A stretch of 64,000 nt of DNA from Azolla caroliniana (Eukaryota > Polypodiophyta). The notes below the pieces were generated by a model. The model was not told the origin of the DNA. It made no database searches and saw nothing but the letters and a program-made list of their open reading frames with translations. Shown here piece after piece: positions 46,743 through 61,000 of the stretch (within the stretch, counting starts at the first letter, position 1; each line of letters opens with the position of its first letter). The stretch lies in assembly GCA_043228905.1 (NCBI GenBank), contig JBHGNT010000032.1, positions 248,001-312,000 on the forward strand, read 5' to 3'. Position numbers and translations under genes: made by a program.

Positions 46743-48169
46743 GAGCCAGGTATGAACATTTTAATTTACTCAAGGGCTGTTCTCAACTCACTCCTCAAAT
46801 TTGCTATTTTCGTCATGTCTCTCGACCTGAGTTTCAAAATCTTGATTTTTTAATTCCATATCATAGCTCGCGTTGTTGGCTTCGATTCGCATGTTTGAAC
46901 ACAAAAATCCGATATCACACGAGCCAGGTATGAACATTTTAATTTACTCAAGGGCTCCTCTCAACTCCCTCCTCAAGTTTGCTATTGTCGTCATGTCTCT
47001 CGACCTGAGTTTGAAATTCTTGATTTTTTAATTCCATATCATAGCTAGCGTTGTTGGCTTCGATTCGCATGTTTGAGCACAAAAATCCGATATCACACGA
47101 GCCAGGTATGAACATTTTAATTTACTCAAGGGCTCCTCTCAACTCCCTCCTCAAGTTTGCTATTTTCGTCATGTCTCTCGACCTGAGTTTCAAAATCTTG
47201 ATTTTTTAATTCCATATCATAGCTAGCGTTGTTAGCTTTGATTTGCATGTTTGAACACAAAAATCCGATATCACATGAGCCAGGTATGAACATTTTAATT
47301 TCCTCAGGGGCTCCTCTCAACTCCGTCCTCAATTTTGCTATTTTCGTCATGTCTCTCGACCTGAGTTTCAAAATCTTGATTTTTTAATTCCATATCATAC
47401 CTCACGTAGTTGGCTTCGATTCGCATGTTTGAACACAAAAATCCGATATCACACGAGCCAGGTATGAACATTTTAATTTACTCAAGGGCTGTTCTCAACT
47501 CACTCCTCAAATTTGCTATTTTCGTCATGTCTCTCGACCTGAGTTTCAAAATCTTGATTTTTTAATTCCATATCATAGCTAGCGTTGTTGGCTTCGATTC
47601 GCATGTTTGAACACAAAAATCCGATATCACACGAGCCAGGTATGAACATTTTAATTTACTCAAGGGCTCCTCTCAACTCCCTCCTCAAGTTTGCTATTTT
47701 CGTCATGTCTCTCGACCTGAGTTTGAAATTCTTGATTTTTTAATTCCATATCATAGCTAGCGTTGTTAGCTTTGATTCGCATGTTTGAACACAAAAATCC
47801 GATATCACACGAGCCAGGTATGAACATTTTAATTTACTCAAGGGCTCCTCTCAACTCCCTCCTCAAGTTTGCTATTTTCGTCATGTCTCTCGACCTGGGT
47901 TTCAAAATCTTGATTTTTTAATTCCATATCATAGCTAGCGTTATTAGCTTCGATTCGCATGTTTGAACACAAAAATCCGATATCACACGACCCAGGTATG
48001 AACATTTTAATTTACTCAAGGGCTCCTCTCAACTCACTCCTCAAATTTGCTATTTTCGTCATGTCTCTCGACCTGAGTTTCAAAATCTTGATTTTATAAT
48101 TCCATATCATAGCTCGCGTTGTTGCCTTCCATTCGCATGTTTGAACACAAAAATCCGATATCACACGAG

Positions 48170-51100
48170 CCAGGTATGAACATTTTAATTTACTCAAGGG
48201 CTCCTCTCAACTCCCTCCTCAAGTTTGCTATTTTCGTCATGTCTCTCGACCTGAGTTTGAAATTCTTGATTTTTTAATTCCATATCATAGCTAGCGTTGT
48301 TAGCTTCGATTTGCATGTTTGAACACAAAAATCCGATATCACACGACCCAGGTATGAACATTTTAATTTACTCAAGGGCTGTTCTCAACTCACTCCTCAA
48401 ATTTGCTATTTTCGTCATGTCTCTCGACCTGGGTTTCAAAATCTTGATTTTTTAATTCCATATCAAAGCTCGCGTTGTTGGCTTCGATTCGCATGTTTGA
48501 ACACAAAAATCCGATATCACACGAGCCAGGTATGAACATTTTAATCTACTCAAGGGCTCCTCTCAACTCCCTCCTCAAGTTTGCTATTTTCGTCATGTCT
48601 CTCGACCTGAGTTTGAAATTCTTGATTTTTTAATTCCATATCATAGCTAGCGTTTCAAGCTTCGATTTGCATGTTTGAACACAAAAATCCGATATCACAC
48701 GAGCCAGGTATGAACATTTTAATTTACTCAAGGGCTGTTCTCAACTCACTCCTCAAATTTGCTATTTTCGTCATGTCTCTCGACCTGAGTTTCAAAATCT
48801 TGATTTTTTAATTCCATATCATAGCTCGCGTTGTTGGCTTCGATTCGCATGTTTGAACACAAAAATCCGATATCACACGAGCCAGGTATGAACATTTTAA
48901 TTTACTCAAGGGCTCCTCTCAACTCCCTCCTCAAATTTGCTATTTTCGTCATGTCTCTCGACCTGAGTTTCAAAATCTTGATTTTTTAATTCCATATCAT
49001 AGCTCGCGTTGTTGGCTTCGATTCGCATGTTTGAACACAAAAATTCGATATCACACGAGCCAGGTATGAACATTTTAATTTACTCAAGGGCTCCTCTCAA
49101 CTCCCTCCTCAAGTTTGCTATTTTCGTCATGTCTCTCGACCTGAGTTTCAAAATCTTGATTTTTTAATTCCATATCATAGCTAGCGTTGTTGGCTTCGAT
49201 TCGCATGTTTGAACACAAAAATCCGATATCACACGAGCCAGGTATGAACATTTTAATTTACTCAAGGGCTCCTCTCAACTCCCTCCTCAAGTTTGGTATT
49301 TTGTCATGTCTCTCGACCTGAGTTTCAAAATCTTGATTTTTTAATTCCATATCATACCTCACGTAGTTGGCTTCGATTCGCATGTTTGAACACAAAAATC
49401 CGATATCACACGAGCCAGGTATGAATATTTTAATTACTTAAGGGCTCCTCTCAACTCCCTCCTCAAGTTTGCTATTTTCGTCATGTCTCTCGACCTGGGT
49501 TTCAAAATCTTGATTTTTTAATTCCATATCATAGCTAGCGTTGTTGGCTTCGATTCGCATGTTTGAACACAAAAATCCGATATCACACGAGCCAGGTATG
49601 AACATTTTAATTTACTCAAGGGCTGTTCTCAACTCCCTCCTCAAGTTTGCTATTTTCGTCATGTCTCTCGACCTGGGTTTCAAAATCTTGATTTTTTAAT
49701 TCCATATCATAGCTAGCGTTGTTGGCTTCGATTCGCATGTTTGAACACAAAAATCCGATATCACACGAGCCAGGTATGAACATTTTAATTTACTCAAGGG
49801 CTCCTCTCAACTCCCTCCTCAAGTTTGCTATTTTCGTCATGTCTCTCGACCTGAGTTTGAAATTCTTGATTTTTTAATTCCATATCATAGCTAGCGTTGT
49901 TAGCTTCGATTTGCATGTTTGAACACAAAAATCCGATATCACACGAGCCAGGTATGAACATTTTAATTTACTCAAGGGCTCCTCTCAAGTCCCTCCTCAA
50001 GTTTGCTATTTTCGTCATGTATCTCGACCTGAGTTTGAAATTCTTGATTTTTTAATTCCATATCATAGCTAGCGTTGTTGGCTTCGATTCGCATGTTTGA
50101 ACACAAAAATCCGATATCACACGAGCCAGGTATGAACATTTTAATTTACTCAAGGGCTCCTCTCAAGTCCCTCCTCAAGTTTGCTATTTTCGTCATGTCT
50201 CTCGACCTGAGTTTCAAAATCTTGATTTTTTAATTCCATATCATACCTCACGTAGTTGGCTTCAATTCGCATGTTTGAACACAAAAATCCGATATCACAC
50301 GAGCCAGGTATGAACATTTTAATTTACTCAAGGGCTCCTCTCAACTCCCTCCTCAAGTTTGCTATTTTCGTCATGTCTCTCGACCTGAGTTTCAAAATCT
50401 TGATTTTTTAATTCCATATCATACCTCACGTAGTTGGCTTCAATTCGCATGTTTGAACACAAAAATCCGATATCACACGAGCCAGGTATGAACATTTTAA
50501 TTTACTCAAGGGCTCCTCTCAACTCACTCCTCAAATTTGCTATTTTCGTCATGTCTCTCGACCTGAGTTTCAAAATCTTGATTTTTTAATTCCATATCAT
50601 AGCTCGCGTTGTTGGCTTCGATTCGCATGTTTGAACACAAAAATCCGATATCACACGAGCCAGGTATCAACATTTTAATTTACTCAAGGGCTGTTCTCAA
50701 CTCCGTCCTCAAGTTTGCTATTTTCGTCATGTCTCTCGACCTGGGTTTCAAAATCTTGATTTTTTAATTCCATATCATAGCTAGCGTTGTTGGCTTCGAT
50801 TCGCATGTTTGAACACAAAAATCCGATATCACACGAGCCAGGTATGAACATTTTAATTTACTCAAGGGCTCCTCTCAACTCCCTCCTCAAGTTTGCTATT
50901 GTCGTCATGTCTCTCGACCTGAGTTTCAAAATCTTGATTTTTTAATTCCATATCATAGCTAGCGTTTCAAGCTTCGATTTGCATGTTTGAACACAAAAAT
51001 CCGATATCACACGAGCCAGGTATGAACATTTTAATTACTTAAGGGCTCCTCTCAACTCCCTCCTCAAGTTTGCTATTTTCGTCATGTCTCTCGACCTGAG

Positions 51101-51725
51101 TTTCAAAGTCTTGATTTTTTAATTCCATAGCATAGCTCGCGTTGTTGGCTTCGATTTGCATGTTTGAACACAAAAATCCGATATCAGACGAGCCAGGTAT
51201 GAACATTTTAATTACTTAAGGGTTGTTCTCAACTCACTCCTCAAATTTGCTATTTTCGTCATGTCTCTCGACCTGGGTTTCAAAATCTTGATTTTTTAAT
51301 TCCATATCATAGCTCGCGTTGTTGGCTTCGATTCGCATGTTTGAACACAAAAATCCGATATCACACGAGCCAGGTATGAACATTTTAATTTACTCAAGGG
51401 CTCCTCTCAACTCCCTCCTCAAGTTTGCTATTTTCGTCATGTCTCTCGACCTGAGTTTCAAAATCTTGATTTTTTAATTCCATATCATAGCTAGCGTTTC
51501 AAGCTTCGATTTGCATGTTTGAACACAAAAATCGGATATCACACGAGCCAGGTATGAACATTTTAATTTACTCAAGGGCTCCTCTCAACTCCCTCCTCAA
51601 GTTTGCTATTTTCGTCATGTCTCTCGACCTGAGTTTCAAAATCTTGATTTTTTAATTGCATATCATACCTCAGGTAGTTGGCTTCGATTCGCATGTTTGA
51701 ACACAAAAATCCGATATCACACGAG
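48170..51725. repeat. 3556-bp higher-order repeat (20-mer), copy 1
   Basis: Monomer variants repeat in the same order at +3556 bp. Shared private markers: a cctgggtttc plus atcaaagctcg monomer (48421 and 51977), an aaattcgatatc monomer, a tttggtattttgtc monomer, and the rare ggtatcaac variant (50664 and 54220). Boundaries are by eye. Confidence 0.82.
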
Positions 51726-54700
51726 CCAGGTATGAACATTTTAATTTACTCAAGGGCTCCTCTCAACTCCCTCCTCAAGTTTGCTATTTTCGTCATGTCT
51801 CTCGACCTGAGTTTGAAATTCTTGATTTTTTAATTCCATATCATAGCTAGCGTTGTTAGCTTCGATTTGCATGTTTGAACACAAAAATCCGATATCACAC
51901 GACCCAGGTATGAACATTTTAATTTACTCAAGGGCTGTTCTCAACTCACTCCTCAAATTTGCTATTTTCGTCATGTCTCTCGACCTGGGTTTCAAAATCT
52001 TGATTTTTTAATTCCATATCAAAGCTCGCGTTGTTGGCTTCGATTCGCATGTTTGAACACAAAAATCCGATATCACACGAGCCAGGTATGAACATTTTAA
52101 TCTACTCAAGGGCTCCTCTCAACTCCCTCCTCAAGTTTGCTATTTTCGTCATGTCTCTCGACCTGAGTTTGAAATTCTTGATTTTTTAATTCCATATCAT
52201 AGCTAGCGTTTCAAGCTTCGATTTGCATGTTTGAACACAAAAATCCGATATCACACGAGCCAGGTATGAACATTTTAATTTACTCAAGGGCTGTTCTCAA
52301 CTCACTCCTCAAATTTGCTATTTTCGTCATGTCTCTCGACCTGAGTTTCAAAATCTTGATTTTTTAATTCCATATCATAGCTCGCGTTGTTGGCTTCGAT
52401 TCGCATGTTTGAACACAAAAATCCGATATCACACGAGCCAGGTATGAACATTTTAATTTACTCAAGGGCTCCTCTCAACTCCCTCCTCAAATTTGCTATT
52501 TTCGTCATGTCTCTCGACCTGAGTTTCAAAATCTTGATTTTTTAATTCCATATCATAGCTCGCGTTGTTGGCTTCGATTCGCATGTTTGAACACAAAAAT
52601 TCGATATCACACGAGCCAGGTATGAACATTTTAATTTACTCAAGGGCTCCTCTCAACTCCCTCCTCAAGTTTGCTATTTTCGTCATGTCTCTCGACCTGA
52701 GTTTCAAAATCTTGATTTTTTAATTCCATATCATAGCTAGCGTTGTTGGCTTCGATTCGCATGTTTGAACACAAAAATCCGATATCACACGAGCCAGGTA
52801 TGAACATTTTAATTTACTCAAGGGCTCCTCTCAACTCCCTCCTCAAGTTTGGTATTTTGTCATGTCTCTCGACCTGAGTTTCAAAATCTTGATTTTTTAA
52901 TTCCATATCATACCTCACGTAGTTGGCTTCGATTCGCATGTTTGAACACAAAAATCCGATATCACACGAGCCAGGTATGAATATTTTAATTACTTAAGGG
53001 CTCCTCTCAACTCCCTCCTCAAGTTTGCTATTTTCGTCATGTCTCTCGACCTGGGTTTCAAAATCTTGATTTTTTAATTCCATATCATAGCTAGCGTTGT
53101 TGGCTTCGATTCGCATGTTTGAACACAAAAATCCGATATCACACGAGCCAGGTATGAACATTTTAATTTACTCAAGGGCTGTTCTCAACTCCCTCCTCAA
53201 GTTTGCTATTTTCGTCATGTCTCTCGACCTGGGTTTCAAAATCTTGATTTTTTAATTCCATATCATAGCTAGCGTTGTTGGCTTCGATTCGCATGCTTGA
53301 ACACAAAAATCCGATATCACACGAGCCAGGTATGAACATTTTAATTTACTCAAGGGCTCCTCTCAACTCCCTCCTCAAGTTTGCTATTTTCGTCATGTCT
53401 CTCGACCTGAGTTTGAAATTCTTGATTTTTTAATTCCATATCATAGCTAGCGTTGTTAGCTTCGATTTGCATGTTTGAACACAAAAATCCGATATCACAC
53501 GAGCCAGGTATGAACATTTTAATTTACTCAAGGGCTCCTCTCAAGTCCCTCCTCAAGTTTGCTATTTTCGTCATGTATCTCGACCTGAGTTTGAAATTCT
53601 TGATTTTTTAATTCCATATCATAGCTAGCGTTGTTGGCTTCGATTCGCATGTTTGAACACAAAAATCCGATATCACACGAGCCAGGTATGAACATTTTAA
53701 TTTACTCAAGGGCTCCTCTCAAGTCCCTCCTCAAGTTTGCTATTTTCGTCATGTCTCTCGACCTGAGTTTCAAAATCTTGATTTTTTAATTCCATATCAT
53801 ACCTCACGTAGTTGGCTTCAATTCGCATGTTTGAACACAAAAATCCGATATCACACGAGCCAGGTATGAACATTTTAATTTACTCAAGGGCTCCTCTCAA
53901 CTCCCTCCTCAAGTTTGCTATTTTCGTCATGTCTCTCGACCTGAGTTTCAAAATCTTGATTTTTTAATTCCATATCATACCTCACGTAGTTGGCTTCAAT
54001 TCGCATGTTTGAACACAAAAATCCGATATCACACGAGCCAGGTATGAACATTTTAATTTACTCAAGGGCTCCTCTCAACTCACTCCTCAAATTTGCTATT
54101 TTCGTCATGTCTCTCGACCTGAGTTTCAAAATCTTGATTTTTTAATTCCATATCATAGCTCGCGTTGTTGGCTTCGATTCGCATGTTTGAACACAAAAAT
54201 CCGATATCACACGAGCCAGGTATCAACATTTTAATTTACTCAAGGGCTCCTCTCAACTCCCTCCTCAAGTTTGCTATTTTCGTCATGTCTCTCGACCTGG
54301 GTTTCAAAATCTTGATTTTTTAATTCCATATCATAGCTAGCGTTGTTGGCTTCGATTCGCATGTTTGAACACAAAAATCCGATATCACACGAGCCAGGTA
54401 TGAACATTTTAATTTACTCAAGGGCTCCTCTCAACTCCCTCCTCAAGTTTGCTATTGTCGTCATGTCTCTCGACCTGAGTTTCAAAATCTTGATTTTTTA
54501 ATTCCATATCATAGCTAGCGTTTCAAGCTTCGATTTGCATGTTTGAACACAAAAATCCGATATCACACGAGCCAGGTATGAACATTTTAATTACTTAAGG
54601 GCTCCTCTCAACTCCCTCCTCAAGTTTGCTATTTTCGTCATGTCTCTCGACCTGAGTTTCAAAGTCTTGATTTTTTAATTCCATAGCATAGCTCGCGTTG

Positions 54701-55000
54701 TTGGCTTCGATTTGCATGTTTGAACACAAAAATCCGATATCACACGAGCCAGGTATGAACATTTTAATTACTTAAGGGCTGTTCTCAACTCACTCCTCAA
54801 ATTTGCTATTTTCGTCATGTCTCTCGACCTGGGTTTCAAAATCTTGATTTTTTAATTCCATATCATAGCTCGCGTTGTTGGCTTCGATTCGCATGTTTGA
54901 ACACAAAAATCCGATATCACACGAGCCAGGTATGAACATTTTAATTTACTCAAGGGCTCCTCTCAACTCCCTCCTCAAGTTTGCTATTTTCGTCATGTCT
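51726..55000. repeat. 3556-bp higher-order repeat (20-mer), copy 2
   Basis: Second copy, in register with copy 1 until about 55000, where the next monomer switches from gtttcaagc to gttgttggc. A few single-base differences (for example tcagacgagcc at 51185 versus tcacacgagcc) separate the copies. Confidence 0.8.
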
Positions 55001-58000
55001 CTCGACCTGAGTTTCAAAATCTTGATTTTTTAATTCCATATCATAGCTAGCGTTGTTGGCTTCGATTCGCATGTTTGAACACAAAAATCCGATATCACAC
55101 GAGCCAGGTATGAACATTTTAATTTACTCAAGGGCTCTTCTCAACTCCCTCCTCAAGTTTGCTATTTTCGTCATGTCTCTCGACCTGAGTTTCAAAATCT
55201 TGATTTTTTAATTCCATATCATAGCTAGCGTTGTTGGCTTCGATTCGCATGTTTGAACACAAAAATCCGATATCACACGAGCCAGGTATGAACATTTTAA
55301 TTTACTCAAGGGCTCTTCTCAACTCCCTCCTCAAGTTTGGTATTTTCGTCATGTCTCTCGACCTGAGTTTCAAAATCTTGATTTTTTAATTCCATATCAT
55401 AGCTAGCGTTGTTGGCTTCGATTCGCATGTTTGAACACAAAAATCCGATATCACACGAGCCAGGTATGAACATTTTAATTTACTCAAGGGCTCCTCTCAA
55501 CTCCCTCCTCAAGTTTGGTATTTTGTCATGTCTCTCGACCTGAGTTTCAAAATCTTGATTTTTTAATTCCATATCATAGCTAGCGTTGTTGGCTTCGATT
55601 CGCATGTTTGAACACAAAAATCCGATATCACACGAGCCAGGTATGAACATTTTAATTTACTCAAGGGCTCCTCTCAACTCCCTCCTCAAGTTTGGTATTT
55701 TGTCATGTCTCTCGACCTGAGTTTCAAAATCTTGATTTTTTAATTCCATATCATACCTCCCGTAGTTGGCTTCGATTCGCATGTTTGAACACAAAAATCC
55801 GATATCACACGAGCCAGGTATGAATATTTTAATTACTTAAGGGCTCCTCTCAACTCCCTCCTCAAGTTTGCTATTTTCGTCATGTCTCTCGACCTGAGTT
55901 TCAAAATCTTGATTTTTTAATTCCATATCATAGCTAACGTTGTTAGCTTTGATTCGCATGTTTGAACACAAAAATCCGATATCACACGAGCCAGGTATGA
56001 ACATTTTAATTTACTCAAGGGCTCCTCTCAACTCCCTCCTCAAGTTTGCTATTTTCGTCATGTCTCTCGACCTGAGTTTCAAAATCTTGATTTTTTAATT
56101 CCATATCATAGCTAGCGTTGTTGGCTTTGATTCGCATGTTTGAACACAAAAATCCGATATCACACGAGCCAGGTATGAACATTTTAATTTACTCAAGGGC
56201 TCCTCTCAACTCCCTCCTCAAGTTTGCTATTTTCGTCATGTCTCTCGACCTGAGTTTCAAAATCTTGATTTTTTAATTCCATATCATAGCTAGCGTTGTT
56301 GGCTTCGATTCGCATGTTTGAACACAAAAATCCGATATCACACGAGCCAGGTATGAACATTTTAATTTACTCAAGGGCTCCTCTCAACTCCCTCCTCAAG
56401 TTTGCTATTTTCGTCATGTCTCTCGACCTGAGTTTCAAAATCTTGATTTTTTAATTCCATATCATAGCTAGCGTTGTTGGCTTCGATTCGCATGTTTGAA
56501 CACAAAAATCCGATATCACACGAGCCAGGTATGAACATTTTAATTTACTCAAGGGCTCCTCTCAACTCCCTCCTCAAGTTTGGTATTTTGTCATGTCTCT
56601 CGACCTGAGTTTCAAAATCTTGATTTTTTAATTCCATATCATACCTCACGTAGTTGGCTTCGATTCGCATGTTTGAACACAAAAATCCGATATCACACGA
56701 GCCAGGTATGAATATTTTAATTACTTAAGGGCTCCTCTCAACTCCCTCCTCAAGTTTGCTATTTTCGTCATGTCTCTCGACCTGGGTTTCAAAATCTTGA
56801 TTTTTTAATTCCATATCATAGCTAGCGTTGTTGGCTTCGATTCGCATGTTTGAACACAAAAATCCGATATCACACGAGCCAGGTATGAACATTTTAATTT
56901 ACTCAAGGGCTGTTCTCAACTCCCTCCTCAAGTTTGCTATTTTCGTCATGTCTCTCGACCTGAGTTTCAAAATCTTGATTTTTTAATTCCATATCATAGC
57001 TAGCGTTGTTGGCTTCGATTCGCATGTTTGAACACAAAAATCCGATATCACACGAGCCAGGTATGAACATTTTAATTTACTCAAGGGCTCTTCTCAACTC
57101 CCTCCTCAAGTTTGCTATTTTCGTCATGTCTCTCGACCTGGGTTTCAAAATCTTGATTTTTTAATTCCATATCATAGCTAGCGTTGTTGGCTTCGATTCG
57201 CATGTTTGAACACAAAAATCCGATATCACACGAGCCAGGTATGAACATTTTAATTTACTCAAGGGCTCCTCTCAACTCACTCCTCAAATTTGCTATTTTC
57301 GTCATGTCTCTCGACCTGAGTTTGAAATTCTTGATTTTTTAATTCCATATCATAGCTAGCGTTGTTAGCTTCGATTGGCATGTTTGAACATAAAAATCCG
57401 ATATCACACGAGCCAGGTATGAACATTTTAATTTACTCAAGGGCTGTTTTCAACTCACTCCTCAAATTTGCTATTTTCGTCATGTCTCTCGACCTGGGTT
57501 TCAAAATCTTGATTTTTTAATTCCATATCAAAGCTCGCGTTGTTGGCTTCGATTCGCATGTTTGAACACAAAAATCCGATATCACACGAGCCAGGTATGA
57601 ACATTTTAATTTACTCAAGGGCTGTTTTCAACTCCCTCCTCAAGTTTGCTATTTTCGTCATGTCTCTCGACCTGGGTTTCAAAATCTTGATTTTTTAATT
57701 CCATATGATAGCTAGCGTTGTTGGCTTCGATTCGCATGTTTGAACACAAAAATCCGATATCACACGAGCCAGGTATGAACATTTTAATTTACTCAAGGGC
57801 TCCTCTCAACTCCCTCCTCAAGTTTGCTATTTTCGTCATGTCTCTCGACCTGAGTTTCAAAATCTTGATTTTTTAATTCCATATCATAGCTAGCGTTGTT
57901 GGCTTTGATTCGCATGTTTGAACACAAAAATCCGATATCACACGAGCCAGGTATGAACATTTTAATTTACTCAAGGGCTGTTCTCAACTCACTCCTCAAA

Positions 58001-61000
58001 TTTGGTAATTTCGTCATGTCTCTCGACCTGGGTTTCAAAATCTTGATTTTTTAATTCCATATCATAGCTAGCGTTGTTGGCTTCGATTCGCATGTTTGAA
58101 CACAAAAATCCGATATCACACGAGCCAGGTATGAACATTTTAATTTACTCAAGGGCTGTTCTCAACTCCCTCCTCAAGTTTGCTATTTTCGTCATGTCTC
58201 TCGACCTGGGTTTCAAAATCTTGATTTTTTAATTCCATATCATAGCTAGCGTTGTTGGCTTCGATTCGCATGTTTGAACACAAAAATCCGATATCACACG
58301 AGCCAGGTATGAACATTTTAATTTACTCAAGGGCTCCTCTCAACTCTCTCCTCAAGTTTGCTATTTTCGTCATGTCTCTCGACCTGAGTTTGAAATTCTT
58401 GATTTTTTAATTCCATATCATAGCTAGCGTTGTTGGCTTCGATTCGCATGTTTGAACACAAAAATCCGATATCACACGAGCCAGGTATGAACATTTTAAT
58501 TTACTCAAGGGCTCTTCTCAACTCCCTCCTCAAGTTTGCTATTTTCGTCATGTCTCTCGACCTGAGTTTCAAAATCTTGATTTTTTAATTCCATATCATA
58601 GCTAGCGTTGTTGGCTTCGATTCACATGTTTGAACACAAAAATCCGATATCACACGAGCCAGGTATGAACATTTTAATTTACTCAAGGGCTCCTCTCAAC
58701 TCCCTCCTCAAGTTTGGTATTTTGTCATGTCTCTCGACCTGAGTTTCAAAATCTTGATTTTTTAATTCCATATCATACCTCCCGTAGTTGGCTTCGATTC
58801 GCATGTTTGAACACAAAAATCCGATATCACACGAGCCAGGTATGAATATTTTAATTACTTAAGGGCTCCTCTCAACTCCCTCCTCAAGTTTGCTATTTTC
58901 GTCATGTCTCTCGACCTGAGTTTCAAAATCTTGATTTTTTAATTCCATATCATAGCTAACGTTGTTAGCTTTGATTCGCATGTTTGAACACAAAAATCCG
59001 ATATCACACGAGCCAGGTATGAACATTTTAATTTACTCAAGGGCTCCTCTCAACTCCCTCCTCAAGTTTGCTATTTTCGTCATGTCTCTCGACCTGAGTT
59101 TCAAAATCTTGATTTTTTAATTCCATATCATAGCTAGCGTTGTTGGCTTCGATTCGCATGTTTGAACACAAAAATCCGATATCACACGAGCCAGGTATGA
59201 ACATTTTAATTTACTCAAGGGCTCCTCTCAACTCCCTCCTCAAGTTTGGTATTTTGTCATGTCTCTCGACCTGAGTTTCAAAATCTTGATTTTTTAATTC
59301 CATATCATAGCTAGCGTTGTTGGCTTCGATTCGCATGTTTGAACACAAAAATCCGATATCACACGAGCCAGGTATGAACATTTTAATTTACTCAAGGGCT
59401 CCTCTCAACTCCCTCCTCAAGTTTGCTATTTTCGTCATGTCTCTCGACCTGAGTTTCAAAATCTTGATTTTTTAATTCCATATCATAGCTAACGTTGTTA
59501 GCTTTGATTCGCATGTTTGAACACAAAAATCCGATATCACACGAGCCAGGTATGAACATTTTAATTTACTCAAGGGCTCCTCTCAACTCCCTCCTCAAGT
59601 TTGCTATTTTCGTCATGTCTCTCGGCCTGAGTTTCAAAATCTTGATTTTTTAATTCCATATCATAGCTAGCGTTGTTGGCTTCGATTCGCATGTTTGAAC
59701 ACAAAAATCCGATATCACACGAGCCAGGTATGAACATTTTAATTTACTCAAGGGCTCCTCTCAACTCCCTCCTCAAGTTTGCTATTTTCGTCATGTCTCT
59801 CGACCTGAGTTTCAAAATCTTGATTTTTTAATTCCATATCATAGCTAGCGTTGTTGGCTTCGATTCGCATGTTTGAACACAAAAATCCGATATCACACGA
59901 GCCAGGTATGAACATTTTAATTTACTCAAGGGCTCCTCTCAACCTACTCCTCAAATTTGCTATTTTCGTCATGTCTCTCGACCTGAGTTTGAAATTCTTG
60001 ATTTTTTAATTCCATATCATAGCTAGCGTTGTTAGCTTCGATTGGCATGTTTGAACATAAAAATCCGATATCACACGAGCCAGGTATGAACATTTTAATT
60101 TACTCAAGGGCTGTTTTCAACTCACTCCTCAAATTTGCTATTTTCGTCATGTCTCTCGACCTGGGTTTCAAAATCTTGATTTTTTAATTCCATATCAAAG
60201 CTCGCGTTGTTGGCTTCGATTCGCATGTTTGAACACAAAAATCCGATATCACACCAGCCAGGTATGAACATTTTAATTTACTCAAGGGCTGTTTTCAACT
60301 CCCTCCTCAAGTTTGCTATTTTCGTCATGTCTCTCGACCTGGGTTTCAAAATCTTGATTTTTTAATTCCATATCAAAGCTCGCGTTGTTGGCTTCGATTC
60401 GCATGTTTGAACACAAAAATCCGATATCACACCAGCCAGGTATGAACATTTTAATTTACTCAAGGGCTGTTTTCAACTCCCTCCTCAAGTTTGCTATTTT
60501 CGTCATGTCTCTCGACCTGGGTTTCAAAATCTTGATTTTTTAATTCCATATGATAGCTAGCGTTGTTGGCTTCGATTCGCATGTTTGAACACAAAAATCC
60601 GATATCACACGAGCCAGGTATGAACATTTTAATTTACTCAAGGGCTCCTCTCAACTCCCTCCTCAAGTTTGCTATTTTCGTCATGTCTGTCGACCTGAGT
60701 TTCAAAATCTTGATTTTTTAATTCCATATCATAGCTAGCGTTGTTGGCTTTGATTCGCATGTTTGAACACAAAAATCCGATATCACACGAGCCAGGTATG
60801 AACATTTTAATTTACTCAAGGGCTGTTCTCAACTCACTCCTCAAATTTGGTAATTTCGTCATGTCTCTCGACCTGGGTTTCAAAATCTTGATTTTTTAAT
60901 TCCATATCATAGCTAGCGTTGTTGGCTTCGATTCGCATGTTTGAACACAAAAATCCGATATCACACGAGCCAGGTATGAACATTTTAATTTACTCAAGGG

